DNA of 64,000 nt, taken from Silanimonas sp. (GTDB lineage Bacteria; Pseudomonadota; Gammaproteobacteria; Xanthomonadales; Xanthomonadaceae). The notes under the pieces are model-generated. The model was not told where the DNA came from. It was given only the letters and a program-made list of their open reading frames with translations, and searched no databases. The translations under genes were made by a program, and so were the position numbers. Location of the stretch: positions 62,001 to 126,000 of the forward strand of contig JAGXTI010000040.1 of the NCBI GenBank assembly GCA_018334015.1. The letters are read 5' to 3'. Each line of letters begins with the position of its first letter. Positions within the stretch are counted from its first letter, which is position 1. This document shows positions 56,051-64,000 of this stretch, in pieces.

Positions 56051-56806
56051 ATGGCGGTGAGCGGCGCGCGGGTGAATCTGGCCGCCAGCGAAGCGGCGAA
56101 GCCGCCGCTCGCACGGGCCTTGTTGGCCGAAGCCCTCGGCAGCGCCGCGCTGCTGGCCGGCGTGGTCGGCAGCGGGATCATGGGGGTGCAGCTTTCGCAA
56201 GGGAACGACGCCATCGCCTTGCTGGGCAACGCGCTCGCCACCGCCGCACTGCTCGTGGTGCTGATCAGTGCCCTGGGGCCGATCTCCGGCGCGCATTTCA
56301 ACCCCGCGGTCTCGCTGGTGATGGCGCTGCGCGGCGAGCTGCCGTGGCGGCGCTTCGCCGCCTACGGAGTCGTTCAGATCCTCGGCGCAGTGGCCGGCGT
56401 GCTGCTGGCGCACGCCATGTTCGACCTCGCGCTGTGGCAGCCCGGCACGCGCGAACGCACCGGCGCTTCGCAGTGGCTCAGCGAGGGCGTGGCCACCTTC
56501 GGCCTGATGCTGACCATCCTGCTCGCGCAGCGGCATCGGCCCGCCGCCATCCCAGCGCTGGTCGCCGGCTACATCCTCGCCGCGTACTGGTTCACCGCCA
56601 GCACCTCGTTCGCGAACCCCGCGGTCACGCTGGCGCGCAGCCTCACGCAGAGCTTCGCCGGCATCGCCCCGGGCGACGTCGCGGGCTTCGTCATCGCGCA
56701 ATGCGTCGGCGCCCTGATTGCCCTTCCTGCTGCTGCGGCCCTGCTCGGCGGCGATCAGTCCTTGGCCGGCGGCGACCCCGGCACGCCGCAGCACTCGGCG
56801 AGATAG
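56051..56806 (+). CDS. MIP-family aquaporin of an ars operon (AqpS-like)
   Basis: Channel protein of 251 residues with six helices and both half-helix motifs: [11 protein letters not shown] (NPA about 84-86) and [13 protein letters not shown]. The second NPA is followed by Arg, the usual selectivity filter residue. In Sinorhizobium an aquaglyceroporin in an ars operon lets arsenite leave by diffusion; the position after arsC suggests the same here. ATG 56051 was chosen; a GTG at 56030 overlapping the arsC stop would add seven residues. Its last 52 bases overlap the end of mtgA. Confidence 0.85.
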   Translation: MAVSGARVNLAASEAAKPPLARALLAEALGSAALLAGVVGSGIMGVQLSQGNDAIALLGNALATAALLVVLISALGPISGAHFNPAVSLVMALRGELPWRRFAAYGVVQILGAVAGVLLAHAMFDLALWQPGTRERTGASQWLSEGVATFGLMLTILLAQRHRPAAIPALVAGYILAAYWFTASTSFANPAVTLARSLTQSFAGIAPGDVAGFVIAQCVGALIALPAAAALLGGDQSLAGGDPGTPQHSAR

Positions 56807-57519
56807 GCCGGGCCGCCGAGCTGGAGAGCCTGCTCCCGGATCCACACAGTCCGCCGCTGCACGAAGGGCCCCGGTGCGCGCACGCTGTAGCGCCGCGGGC
56901 TTGGCAGCACGGCGGCGAGCCGGGCGCTTTCGGTCGCGTCCAGCTCGGCTGCCGGCTTGCCGAAGAAATGGCGCGCCGCTGCTTCGGCACCGAACACGCC
57001 GTTGCCGAATTCGGCGAGGTTGGCGTAGACTTCCAAGATGCGCTGCTTCGGCCAAAGCGTCTCGATCAGCACCGTGAACCAGGCCTCCACCGCCTTGCGC
57101 AGCCAACTCCGCTGCTCCCAGAGGAACAGGTTCTTCGCCACCTGCTGGCTGATCGTGCTGGCCCCGCGCATCCGCCCACCGCGAGCGTTGTTTTCGAGGG
57201 CCTGGTCGATAGCCACGAAGTCGAAGCCGGCATGCTCGGGAAAGCGCTGGTCCTCGGCCGCCACCAGGGCGATCGGCAGTTGCGGCGAGAGCTGGTCCCA
57301 GTCCACCCAGCGGTAGCGCAGCACGAAATCGGACTGGCCGCCCGACCAGGCCTCGAACTGGCGGGCCAGCATGAAGGCGCTGGTCGGCGGATCGACCCAA
57401 CGCAGCAGCAGCACCGGCAAGACGCTGGCGAGCAGTGCCAGCAGGGGCAGGCCCCAGGCCAGCCGCCCTGCCCAGCGCCGCCAGCCGCCACCCCGTCGCC
57501 GCCCCGACCGCTGTACCAT
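56755..57519 (-). CDS. mtgA: monofunctional biosynthetic peptidoglycan transglycosylase
   Basis: Family GT51 enzyme that polymerises lipid II in the periplasm. Length is 254 residues. One N-terminal membrane helix (about 22-42) is followed by the catalytic core: [17 protein letters not shown] with the catalytic Glu, [34 protein letters not shown] and [21 protein letters not shown]-type arginine-rich start precedes the helix. The C-terminal codons overlap the aquaporin gene by 52 bases, tail to tail. Divergent from hslO. Confidence 0.95.
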   Translation of the reverse strand: MVQRSGRRRGGGWRRWAGRLAWGLPLLALLASVLPVLLLRWVDPPTSAFMLARQFEAWSGGQSDFVLRYRWVDWDQLSPQLPIALVAAEDQRFPEHAGFDFVAIDQALENNARGGRMRGASTISQQVAKNLFLWEQRSWLRKAVEAWFTVLIETLWPKQRILEVYANLAEFGNGVFGAEAAARHFFGKPAAELDATESARLAAVLPSPRRYSVRAPGPFVQRRTVWIREQALQLGGPAYLAECCGVPGSPPAKD

Positions 57520-57583
57520 GCCGATCCCCTCGCATCTCGAACGCGACAGCGTGGCGTTCCCGCGTCGCGCTGTCCATGCCGCC

Positions 57584-58471
57584 ATGGCCGACACCGACAC
57601 CCTGACCCGTTTCCTGATCGACCGGACCGCCGTGCGTGGTGTGCACGTGCGTCTGCGGGCCAGCTGGGCCGAAGTGCGCGCCCGCGCGCCGGCCGCACCG
57701 GCCGCCGAACGCCTGCTCGGCGAAGCCCTGGCGGCGGCCGCCCTGCTCTGCGGGCACCTCAAGGCGGAAGGCAGGCTCAGCCTGCAACTGCGCGGCACGG
57801 CCGCCCTGCGTATGCTGTTCGCCGAATGCACCTCGGCCGGCACCCTGCGCGGCATCGCCCGCAGCGGCCCGGCATGGCCCACCGACTTCAGCCTGCGTGA
57901 CGCCGGACCGGGGGCCATGCTCGCCATCACCATCGAGACCCGGGCCTCGGATCAACGCGAGCCGCAGCGTTACCAGGGCCTGGTCGGCCTCACCGCCGAC
58001 ACGCTGGACGCCGCCCTGGTCGACTACTTCCGGCAGTCCGAACAGCTGCCGACCGCCCTGCTGCTCGCCGCCGACGATCGGCACGCGGCCGGATTGATGC
58101 TGCAACAGCTGCCCGAAGCCGGCCGCGAGGACGAGGCCTGGGAGCGCATCGAAGCCCTGTTCGGCACGCTTGGGCCCGCCGAGCTGCTGGCCGCGCCGGC
58201 CGAAACGCTGCTCTGGCGGCTGTTCCATGAAGATGGGGTGCGCCTGCTCTCCCGCCAGCCGCTGGCCTTTGGCTGCTCCTGCTCGGCAGCGCGGGTCGAG
58301 GCCATGCTGGCGGGATTGGGCCGCGAGGAGGCACTGGCCGCCGCCCGCAGCGGCCAGGCCGAGGTGCATTGCGAGTTCTGCGGCCAGAGCTACCGGCTGG
58401 AGCGGGCCGCGATCGCGGCGATCTTCGCCCAGCCCCGGCCGCTGGGACCGGAGCCGCCCGGCCTGCAATGA
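57584..58471 (+). CDS. hslO: redox-regulated chaperone Hsp33
   Basis: Holdase activated by disulfide formation and unfolding under oxidative stress. Length is 295 residues. The N-domain starts [20 protein letters not shown]. The C-terminal zinc switch has [11 protein letters not shown] and [10 protein letters not shown], the CxC and CxxC pairs. ATG 57584 fits the family start; ATG 57518 would add 22 residues and overlap the mtgA ATG on the other strand, so it was rejected. Confidence 0.95.
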   Translation: MADTDTLTRFLIDRTAVRGVHVRLRASWAEVRARAPAAPAAERLLGEALAAAALLCGHLKAEGRLSLQLRGTAALRMLFAECTSAGTLRGIARSGPAWPTDFSLRDAGPGAMLAITIETRASDQREPQRYQGLVGLTADTLDAALVDYFRQSEQLPTALLLAADDRHAAGLMLQQLPEAGREDEAWERIEALFGTLGPAELLAAPAETLLWRLFHEDGVRLLSRQPLAFGCSCSAARVEAMLAGLGREEALAAARSGQAEVHCEFCGQSYRLERAAIAAIFAQPRPLGPEPPGLQ

Positions 58472-58572
58472 GCCCTGCCCGCCCGGCCGCCAGCGGGCAC
58501 TTGGTTAAATCGGCGTAAACTGCTACGGTGCGTGTCCGGAACTTTTTGCCCCCGCCCCGCGTCCACACCGCC

Positions 58573-59493
58573 ATGATCCGCCGCACCGCCCTCGCTCTTG
58601 CCCTTGCTCTCGCACTGCCCGCCGCGGCCGTGTCGGCGCGGACCAGCGCGCCGGCACCGCAGCTGCCCATGCCGGTCTGGAACAGCGCCAGCGGCAAGCT
58701 CGAGGCGGTGCTCTGGATCGACTCTTCCACCCTCACCGGTGTGGCAGGCCGCCCTGCCCTCGGCGCCCGCTGGAACCGCCAAGGCGGCGGCCTTTCGGCC
58801 ACCCTCGGGGCCAGTGCCGAGCCTCGCTTCGGCCTGCTCTGCGGCAGTGACGGCGCCGGTTTCAAGGGTCTGGCCAATGACTGCTTCGTCGCCCAACTGG
58901 GCCGTCCGGCACCGCTGGCGGCCAGCAGCCTTCAGGCCGAGGCCCGTGTCTCGCTGGGGCGCACCGACTGGACCGCGTTCGGTCGCCAGCAGCGCCAGGC
59001 CCTCGACAGCCAGTTCCCCGGCACCTCATCGGCTTTGCTGATGCCCGAGCTGGCCCCGGTCGCCGGACTGGCCGGGCTCGAGGTCGAACAGAACGACCTC
59101 GGCATCGCCGGCGAGTTGCGTATCGGCGAACAGGGCTGGATCCGACTTGGCGGCTCGGTCGCTCGGGCCCGTCTGCTGCCGGCCAGCAGCGCCCTGCCCG
59201 GTCTGATGGCCGCGCACTGGAACAGCCAGACGTTGAGCGTCGGTGGCGGCGTCGGCGCGCTGGGCGGTGAAGTGGTGGGCCGCGTCGTCCACCTGCCCGG
59301 CGAAGAAGAAGCCTTCGGCAGCCTCGGCCTCGGCATCACCTGGCGTACGCCTTGGGAAGGCCGGCTCACCATCGGCGCGCAGAACCTGCTCAGCACCGGT
59401 GAGAACCCCTTGATTCCGCAGCCGCAGCGCCCCGACCGGCTGGAGCGCCGCGAAGGCCGGGTGCCCTACGTGCGCTACCAGCAGGACCTCTGA
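58573..59493 (+). CDS. small outer-membrane-like protein with TonB-receptor-type C terminus
   Basis: Protein of 306 residues. A signal peptide (about 1-22) precedes a beta-rich body with short repeated GxxGxW-type turns. The last 60 residues align with the end of the TonB-dependent receptor at 61849: TWRTPWEGRLTIGAQNLL against TWSAPWNGRLTLGVNNVA, and EGRVPYVRYQQDL against HGRVPFIRYTQSF. Its final residue is not aromatic, unlike the receptor. It may be a small barrel or a remnant of a receptor; no plug or TonB box fits. Two cysteines (in LLCGSDG and NDCFVAQL) may pair. Confidence 0.6.
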   Translation: MIRRTALALALALALPAAAVSARTSAPAPQLPMPVWNSASGKLEAVLWIDSSTLTGVAGRPALGARWNRQGGGLSATLGASAEPRFGLLCGSDGAGFKGLANDCFVAQLGRPAPLAASSLQAEARVSLGRTDWTAFGRQQRQALDSQFPGTSSALLMPELAPVAGLAGLEVEQNDLGIAGELRIGEQGWIRLGGSVARARLLPASSALPGLMAAHWNSQTLSVGGGVGALGGEVVGRVVHLPGEEEAFGSLGLGITWRTPWEGRLTIGAQNLLSTGENPLIPQPQRPDRLERREGRVPYVRYQQDL

Positions 59494-59508
59494 GGTCGGT
59501 TGCCCGGC

Positions 59509-60738
59509 TTAGGCCTTGGCCTGATACCCGGCCTCGAAGCGCTGCGCCGTCTTCAACACGTCGGAAAACGCCGTGCGCTCCACCGCTGAGAGCTGCGGGT
59601 TCCAGACATCGAAAATCAACACCGCCCGAACCTGGTCGCTGTCGTTCCAAGCCTCGTGGATCATCGCGTCATCGAACACGAGCAGCTTGCCCTCCTCCCA
59701 GATCCGTGACTCGCCACGAACCCGGAGCGCGCCGCAATCCGGCGGAACCACCAGGGGCAGATGGACCGTCAGACGGCCATTGACGCTGCCGTAGTGGGGC
59801 GGAATCTTGGTCTTTGGTTCGAGCACCGAGAACATCGCCTCCGGCGCATAACCGGGGATCCGCATCAGCGGCAGGCTGTCGAGCACCGCCGCGGTCTCGG
59901 GGCAGCGCTGGCGGTTCTCCTCGATCGGCTGGCCATGCCGGGAGAAATGGAAGGCCGACCAGCGCCGCGAGCGGTTCAGTTCGGCCCAGTAATCGGAGCG
60001 TTTGCGGCCACCGGAATCGTCGACGTAGGGCAAAAAGCCGCTGCGCCCACCCATCGCCGCAAGCAGTTCGGCGCGAATCACCGGGGTGGCTTGTTCGATC
60101 CGCTCCGCCCATTCGAAGCCCGCCTTGTCGTACCAGGGCAGCGGCTCGAGGCCAGGAATGTACATCAGGCCCGGCGACCATTCCGGGTGCTCCTCACCCC
60201 GTGGCCGCCGGCCGACGAAAATATCGACCGCCCCCCTGATGCGCGCCAAGGCCTCACGGCCATGCTGCTGCTCGTGCACGGCCAGGCTGGTTTCGAGCGC
60301 TTCCGCCATTGCCACGTTCACCGCGGCGACCGCCCGTTCAAGGGCACTAGCGATGCCGGGAGGAAAACCGCGTGCACGTTGTGCTTCCGCCAGATTGATC
60401 GCTTTCAAGCGCAGGGCGAAGGCCGCTGGCGGATTGGCCAAGTCATCCTCGACCTCGGCCGCCTCCAGCATGGCGGGAAGGAAATCCGGCAACTGCCGCA
60501 ACACCTCGGCGAGGATGCCGCGCGCGACCTGCGGCTGGCGCTCGCGCCGTAGCACTTCGGCCTGGAGGGTGCGCGCGATCGGATGGCCCGGTGCCATCTC
60601 CGCCAACCAAGCGGCGTGCTGCGCCAGCGCCGGCAGGTCGCCGGCATCACGTGCCCGGTCGATGAGGCGCATGCAGGTCGGCAGGTCCATCGGCGGCGGG
60701 CCACCAACCTTGCGACCGGGGGAGGTTTCGTGCGTCAT
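59509..60738 (-). CDS. aspartyl/asparaginyl beta-hydroxylase family protein with TPR-like N-terminal half
   Basis: Protein of 409 residues. The N-terminal half (about 20-190) is helical and repeat-like (LARTLQAEVLRRERQPQVARGILAEVLRQLP). The C-terminal half is an AspH-type 2-oxoglutarate/Fe(II) domain: KIPPHYGSVNGRLTVHLPLV, with the HxGxxNxRLxxH core, and LLVFDDAMIHEAWNDSDQVRAVLIFDVW for the second His and Arg. Its substrate is unknown. It overlaps the methyltransferase gene (ATGA) and lies on the same strand as a TonB receptor. Confidence 0.88.
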   Translation of the reverse strand: MTHETSPGRKVGGPPPMDLPTCMRLIDRARDAGDLPALAQHAAWLAEMAPGHPIARTLQAEVLRRERQPQVARGILAEVLRQLPDFLPAMLEAAEVEDDLANPPAAFALRLKAINLAEAQRARGFPPGIASALERAVAAVNVAMAEALETSLAVHEQQHGREALARIRGAVDIFVGRRPRGEEHPEWSPGLMYIPGLEPLPWYDKAGFEWAERIEQATPVIRAELLAAMGGRSGFLPYVDDSGGRKRSDYWAELNRSRRWSAFHFSRHGQPIEENRQRCPETAAVLDSLPLMRIPGYAPEAMFSVLEPKTKIPPHYGSVNGRLTVHLPLVVPPDCGALRVRGESRIWEEGKLLVFDDAMIHEAWNDSDQVRAVLIFDVWNPQLSAVERTAFSDVLKTAQRFEAGYQAKA

Positions 60739-61748
60739 CGATCGGTTCCGTCCTTCATGGCGGTCGTGGAATCGCAGTCCGGATGAAAGCACCCTTCGAT
60801 GCGCCAGCCAAGCAGTGCCCCCGATGCCTGCTGTCGCAGCGGATCCGCGATGGCCATCCGCCAACCTTTGGACTCGAAACGCGCCAGAAGTGCAGTGATC
60901 CGTGCCTCCGAACAGGCGACCCGGACCAGATTCTCCAGCCGCAGCAGGGCGAAATCGAAGGCCGTGCGCTGCTGCGACAGCCAGGCCACATCGCCCGTCT
61001 GCGAAGCATGCACGAGTGCGGCATGCACCGCCTCGCGTGCCTCGGCCAGCAAGGCCAGCAATGCGGGGCGCTCGCGGCCCAGCCGGTCCAGTTCCAGCTG
61101 CAGCCGGTTGTAGTCCCGGCGCACGCGTTCCGCACTGCCGTCCAGGGGCATGCCGCGGAATCGCGCGGCAAGGTTCGCGGCGATGCGTCCGGCGGTGTCG
61201 AAAAGCCCGGCAGGTGCCAGGAGCATCCGCAATGCGCTCAGCTCGGCCGCACCCTGCCTTGCGAAAATGGAATCCGGATGGTGGACGACGAACTGGAGCC
61301 ATGCCCCCCTGGCCGCGACCCGGGTGATGGCATCCACGGCGGCATCCGGTTCGGCGTATTCGAACCCGAACTGGCTGCAGAAGGCGTCGAAGCCTCCCTT
61401 GATTTCCGGTATCCGTTCGATCGGAGTGCGTTGGAGCCAAGTGAGCTGTTGCCGGCGGGCGGGGTCGATTTGTCCGATCCAACGAGGCGCAAGTTCGGCG
61501 ATGTCGATGCCGAAAACCCGACGCAGCGGGTCGTGGCGCGTGCCGTTGAACCCCAGCGCCAAACCGGCCAGCAAGCCGTTGCCGCAGGCCAGATCGGCCA
61601 CGCATGCACCCTCCGGCAAGGCGTCAAACCAGCCGATCCAGTCGACGAGCAAGGCGCCGGCATCGATCTGCGCGCTGGTATCGAGGCTGTGCAAGGCACC
61701 GGATCGCCAATAGGCGCTCCAGGCTTCCACCGAGGGGCTTGCGTTCAT
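60735..61748 (-). CDS. class I SAM-dependent methyltransferase-like protein
   Basis: Protein of 337 residues. The SAM site is VADLACGNGLLAGLALGFNG, followed by VFGIDIAELAPRWI and FDAFCSQFGFEYAEP, the latter matching the motif that starts strand 4. The C-terminal third (about 200-290) is a long arginine- and leucine-rich helical stretch unlike core methyltransferases. Substrate unknown. A strong terminator separates it from the receptor gene upstream, and its start lies 51 bases after that terminator. Start choice rests on ATG 61748, the first after it; no ribosome site is clear. Confidence 0.8.
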   Translation of the reverse strand: MNASPSVEAWSAYWRSGALHSLDTSAQIDAGALLVDWIGWFDALPEGACVADLACGNGLLAGLALGFNGTRHDPLRRVFGIDIAELAPRWIGQIDPARRQQLTWLQRTPIERIPEIKGGFDAFCSQFGFEYAEPDAAVDAITRVAARGAWLQFVVHHPDSIFARQGAAELSALRMLLAPAGLFDTAGRIAANLAARFRGMPLDGSAERVRRDYNRLQLELDRLGRERPALLALLAEAREAVHAALVHASQTGDVAWLSQQRTAFDFALLRLENLVRVACSEARITALLARFESKGWRMAIADPLRQQASGALLGWRIEGCFHPDCDSTTAMKDGTDR

Positions 61749-61798
61749 ACGGGCTTGTACTTGGATGGGGCGGTTGAACGCCGGAGCGCGGTGATCCG

Positions 61799-61827
61799 AA
61801 AAAAAGCGGGGGCCCGAAGGCCCCCGC
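61799..61827 (-). terminator. rho-independent terminator of the TonB receptor gene
   Basis: On the minus strand: stem GCGGGGGCC, loop TTCG, stem GGCCCCCGC, then seven Ts. The tetraloop is a UUCG type and the 9-base stem is perfect. It begins 21 bases after the receptor stop codon. Confidence 0.9.
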
Positions 61828-61848
61828 GAAGAACCCCAAGGAATGGGA

Positions 61849-64000
61849 TCAGAAGCTCTGCGTGTAGCGGATGAACGGCACGCGACCGTGGCCGTCGTAC
61901 AGAGCGAACAGGAAGCCGCGGCCGGTGGGATCGAAGGGATCCTGCACCGGATCCTTGTCGGCCACGTTGTTGACACCCAAGGTGAGCCTGCCATTCCACG
62001 GAGCCGACCAAGTGACCTGCACATCGTGGGTGGTCCAGGACGGCATCTCATGCGGCAGCGTCGGGTGCGGCGGGTTCTGCATTCCAGCCGTGGAGGTGTA
62101 GCCGTGGATGTAGTTGACGTTCCAGCCCACCCGGAAATCGCCCACTTCCCAGACATTCTGCAACTGCGCACGGGACCGCGGGTACGACTCAGTAGCTTGG
62201 GTGGTGCCGATGAGGTTGTCACCGCCATCGACCGTGTAGCTGCGGTTCCAGCTCACCTGCAGCTGGTTGCTGAAAGCACCCCAGTCGGCCAGGTCGAACT
62301 CGGTACGCAGGTTGAGATCGACGCCGTCCGCCTCGATGGCGCCGAGGTTGGCGAAGCCGCGCTGCACGTAGAGGATCTCTCCGGTGCCGGGCGCACGCGC
62401 CAGACCCAGACCCAGACCCCCCACGGGCGGGGTGATCGCCGCCGGCAGGGCGCTCAGACCGGGCGGGCAGTTGGTGGTGGTGCCGGCCAGGCAGCCCATG
62501 ATGGTGGCCGTGCTGATGGCAGCCACACGGTCGTTGACCGTGATGTTCCAGTAATCGGCGGTGATGCTGAGCCAGTCGGTGGGATCCCAGGCCAGGCCGG
62601 CGCTGAACTGGTCGGAGGTTTCGGCGTCGAGATTGGGGTTGGCGATCACCCATGCTTCCACCTGGGTGGAGCAGGTCGGTGCCAGTCCAAAGGCGGCGCA
62701 GGTACGAGCATCGGTCACCGAGTCGGCCGAGAACGAGGCCTGGGCGTGGAGGATGTCGAGGGTGGGGGCGCGGAAGCCCTGGCCCACGCTGGCGCGCAGG
62801 GTGAGGTTGTCGAGTGCGCTGTAGCGGAAGCTGAGCTGCGGCGAGGTGGCCGAGCCGAAGTCGCTGTAGCGGTCGTGGCGGGCGGCCGCGGTCACTTCCA
62901 GATCCTCGATCACCGGCAGCAGGACCTCGACATAGACCGCACGCATATCGCGCTCACCCTGGGCCGAGTTGCCCGCCGAGCCCGAGACCACGCCCGCTTC
63001 GGAGAGCGAGTCGTAGAGGTCCTGGAACTCCTCGGTGCGCATCTCGCCACCGAAGGCAATCGCCGCCGTGCCACCCGCCAGCTCGAACAGGTCGGTGCTG
63101 GCCGAGGCATAGACCTCGTTGATCAGGAAGCGGGAGTCGCGACCGGTGGTGACGGTGAAGGAATTGACCAGATCACGCGAATTGGCAAAGGGGTTGTAGA
63201 TGTCGAAGGCACCGCTGGCGATCGCGGCCTGTGCCGAGCTGGCGAGGAGGTAGCCACGGCCGATCTCGTAGTACTGCGAATCGGCGCGACGCATGCCGAA
63301 GTTGACGTCGAACTCGCCGATTCGGCCATCCACGCCCACATCCAGCGAGTAGACGTTGCCGTCGGTGTTGACATCGCGATTGCCGGCGGCGGCGAAACGA
63401 TGGCGCAGGAAGACCGGTCTGTTGGCGTCGTAGCCGGCCCCGGGGAAACGCATGGCCGGATGGTTGGGCGAGCCCACCGGGATGAAGATGCCACCGCCCG
63501 GCCACGGACTGGAGGGAACCGGGGCGTAGCGACCAAAGCTCCTGACCCGGCTGACCGTACCGTTGAAGTACAGGCTCCAGTCGTCGTTGATGTTGTAATC
63601 GCCACGGGCAAACAGCGAGCTGTTGCGGATCTCGGCCTCGTCGGCGGCGACGAAGGTGAAGTCGTAGTTGCAGCGCTGGCCCGCACCGGCTCCGGCGACG
63701 AAGAAACCATCCGAGTTGCAGGCGAAGCCCGGCACGCGCGAACCCCAGGTCGGGTTGGCGAGGAAGCCGCCCGGCCGGAAGCCATGCAAGGTGCCCGGAG
63801 CGGGGGTCGCCACCATCAGGTTGTTGGCGAAGGTGGAGGCACCACCGCGCGACCATTCGCGATCGCGCTGGAAGACGATGCCGCGGTTGTTGAAGGAGGC
63901 ACCGACGATGGCGTTGCCGCTTTCACCGGCGATGCCGATGATGGCCGAGCCCTCTTCCGTTTCGCCGCCTTCACGAACCGGATTGCCCATGCCGAGGCTG
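61849..64000 (-). CDS. TonB-dependent receptor, N-terminal part beyond the window
   Basis: C-terminal 716 or so residues of an outer-membrane receptor. The frame runs off the window edge; the signal peptide, TonB box and most of the plug are missing. Barrel features are DNLTLRASVGQGFRAPT, the conserved turn GQGFRAP of TonB receptors, LDAETSDQFSAGLAWDPTDWLSITADYWNI, and a C-terminal GRVPFIRYTQSF with an aromatic last residue. Several extracellular loops carry cysteines (CAAFGLAPTCS, MGCLAGTTTNCPP). The ligand is unknown. Its terminator separates it from the methyltransferase and hydroxylase downstream. Confidence 0.93.
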   Translation of the reverse strand, partial: SLGMGNPVREGGETEEGSAIIGIAGESGNAIVGASFNNRGIVFQRDREWSRGGASTFANNLMVATPAPGTLHGFRPGGFLANPTWGSRVPGFACNSDGFFVAGAGAGQRCNYDFTFVAADEAEIRNSSLFARGDYNINDDWSLYFNGTVSRVRSFGRYAPVPSSPWPGGGIFIPVGSPNHPAMRFPGAGYDANRPVFLRHRFAAAGNRDVNTDGNVYSLDVGVDGRIGEFDVNFGMRRADSQYYEIGRGYLLASSAQAAIASGAFDIYNPFANSRDLVNSFTVTTGRDSRFLINEVYASASTDLFELAGGTAAIAFGGEMRTEEFQDLYDSLSEAGVVSGSAGNSAQGERDMRAVYVEVLLPVIEDLEVTAAARHDRYSDFGSATSPQLSFRYSALDNLTLRASVGQGFRAPTLDILHAQASFSADSVTDARTCAAFGLAPTCSTQVEAWVIANPNLDAETSDQFSAGLAWDPTDWLSITADYWNITVNDRVAAISTATIMGCLAGTTTNCPPGLSALPAAITPPVGGLGLGLARAPGTGEILYVQRGFANLGAIEADGVDLNLRTEFDLADWGAFSNQLQVSWNRSYTVDGGDNLIGTTQATESYPRSRAQLQNVWEVGDFRVGWNVNYIHGYTSTAGMQNPPHPTLPHEMPSWTTHDVQVTWSAPWNGRLTLGVNNVADKDPVQDPFDPTGRGFLFALYDGHGRVPFIRYTQSF

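Noticed and set aside
57518..57583. Upstream ATG for hslO
   Set aside because: It overlaps the mtgA start on the other strand and adds 22 residues not found in Hsp33 proteins; ATG 57584 matches the family.

Overview
The window is a dense, uniformly G+C-rich stretch of bacterial chromosome with about 61 protein genes and almost no spare DNA. The longest gaps are the ahpC/oxyR intergenic region (about 200 bases) and the pntAB/yjdF-like region (about 190 bases); no stretch above 300 bases lacks a gene. Gene content and order (petABC-sspAB, miaB-phoH-ybeY-corC, lptD-surA-pdxA-rsmA-apaG-apaH, lgt-thyA-folA, TonB-dependent receptor with a downstream modifying-enzyme pair) point to a gammaproteobacterium of the Xanthomonadales/Lysobacterales. 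The genus cannot be told from sequence alone. I saw no rRNA, tRNA, CRISPR array, transposase, integrase or prophage, so most of the window reads as core chromosome. Long open frames on the wrong strand are abundant because of the high G+C and are not genes.

Layout. 1-3126: purK (cut by the window edge) and purE on the minus strand; a Trm112-like protein, nadC and a DUF3301 protein on the plus strand. 3136-6895: sspB, sspA and the cytochrome bc1 operon petABC (minus). 7011-14037: a lytic transglycosylase (minus), then miaB-phoH-ybeY-corC, an Lnb-like membrane protein in the place usually held by lnt, and corA. 14050-20331: a serine hydrolase with membrane tail, sufT, and the energy-coupled transhydrogenase genes pntB, pntAB and pntAA, split by an opposing DUF2238 gene. 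20452-24258: nitroreductase, 5'-3' exonuclease, NUDIX hydrolase, proline iminopeptidase and an HNH nuclease. 24334-30443: dxs and prmC convergent, then ahpF-ahpC divergent from oxyR. 30459-37581: an EamA transporter with a 7TM/degenerate-GGDEF protein (minus), then glnS, a Cys-rich lipoprotein, a deaminase and rlmM. 37559-41234: two ubiquinone hydroxylases, a BtuM-type B12 transporter and a PduO-type adenosyltransferase. 41308-47914: the LptD-SurA-PdxA-RsmA-ApaG-ApaH cluster. 47921-51803: folA, thyA, lgt, rlmI, dgkA (minus). 51934-56806: DUF533/TerB-like and AIM24 proteins, a CBS protein, a family-2 glycosyltransferase and an arsR-arsC-aquaporin operon. 56755-58471: mtgA and hslO. 58573-64000: a small outer-membrane-like protein, an aspartyl/asparaginyl beta-hydroxylase, a methyltransferase and a TonB-dependent receptor (cut by the edge).

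The parts most worth following up are the receptor-methyltransferase-hydroxylase cassette with its neighbouring mini-barrel that shares the receptor's C-terminal signature; the Lnb-like protein at the lnt locus; the BtuM/adenosyltransferase pair with a cysteine at position 80; the three-gene ars operon whose only visible arsenite exit is an aquaporin; and several genes in which a -10-like hexamer ends 6-9 bases before the start codon with no Shine-Dalgarno sequence, which suggests leaderless transcripts.
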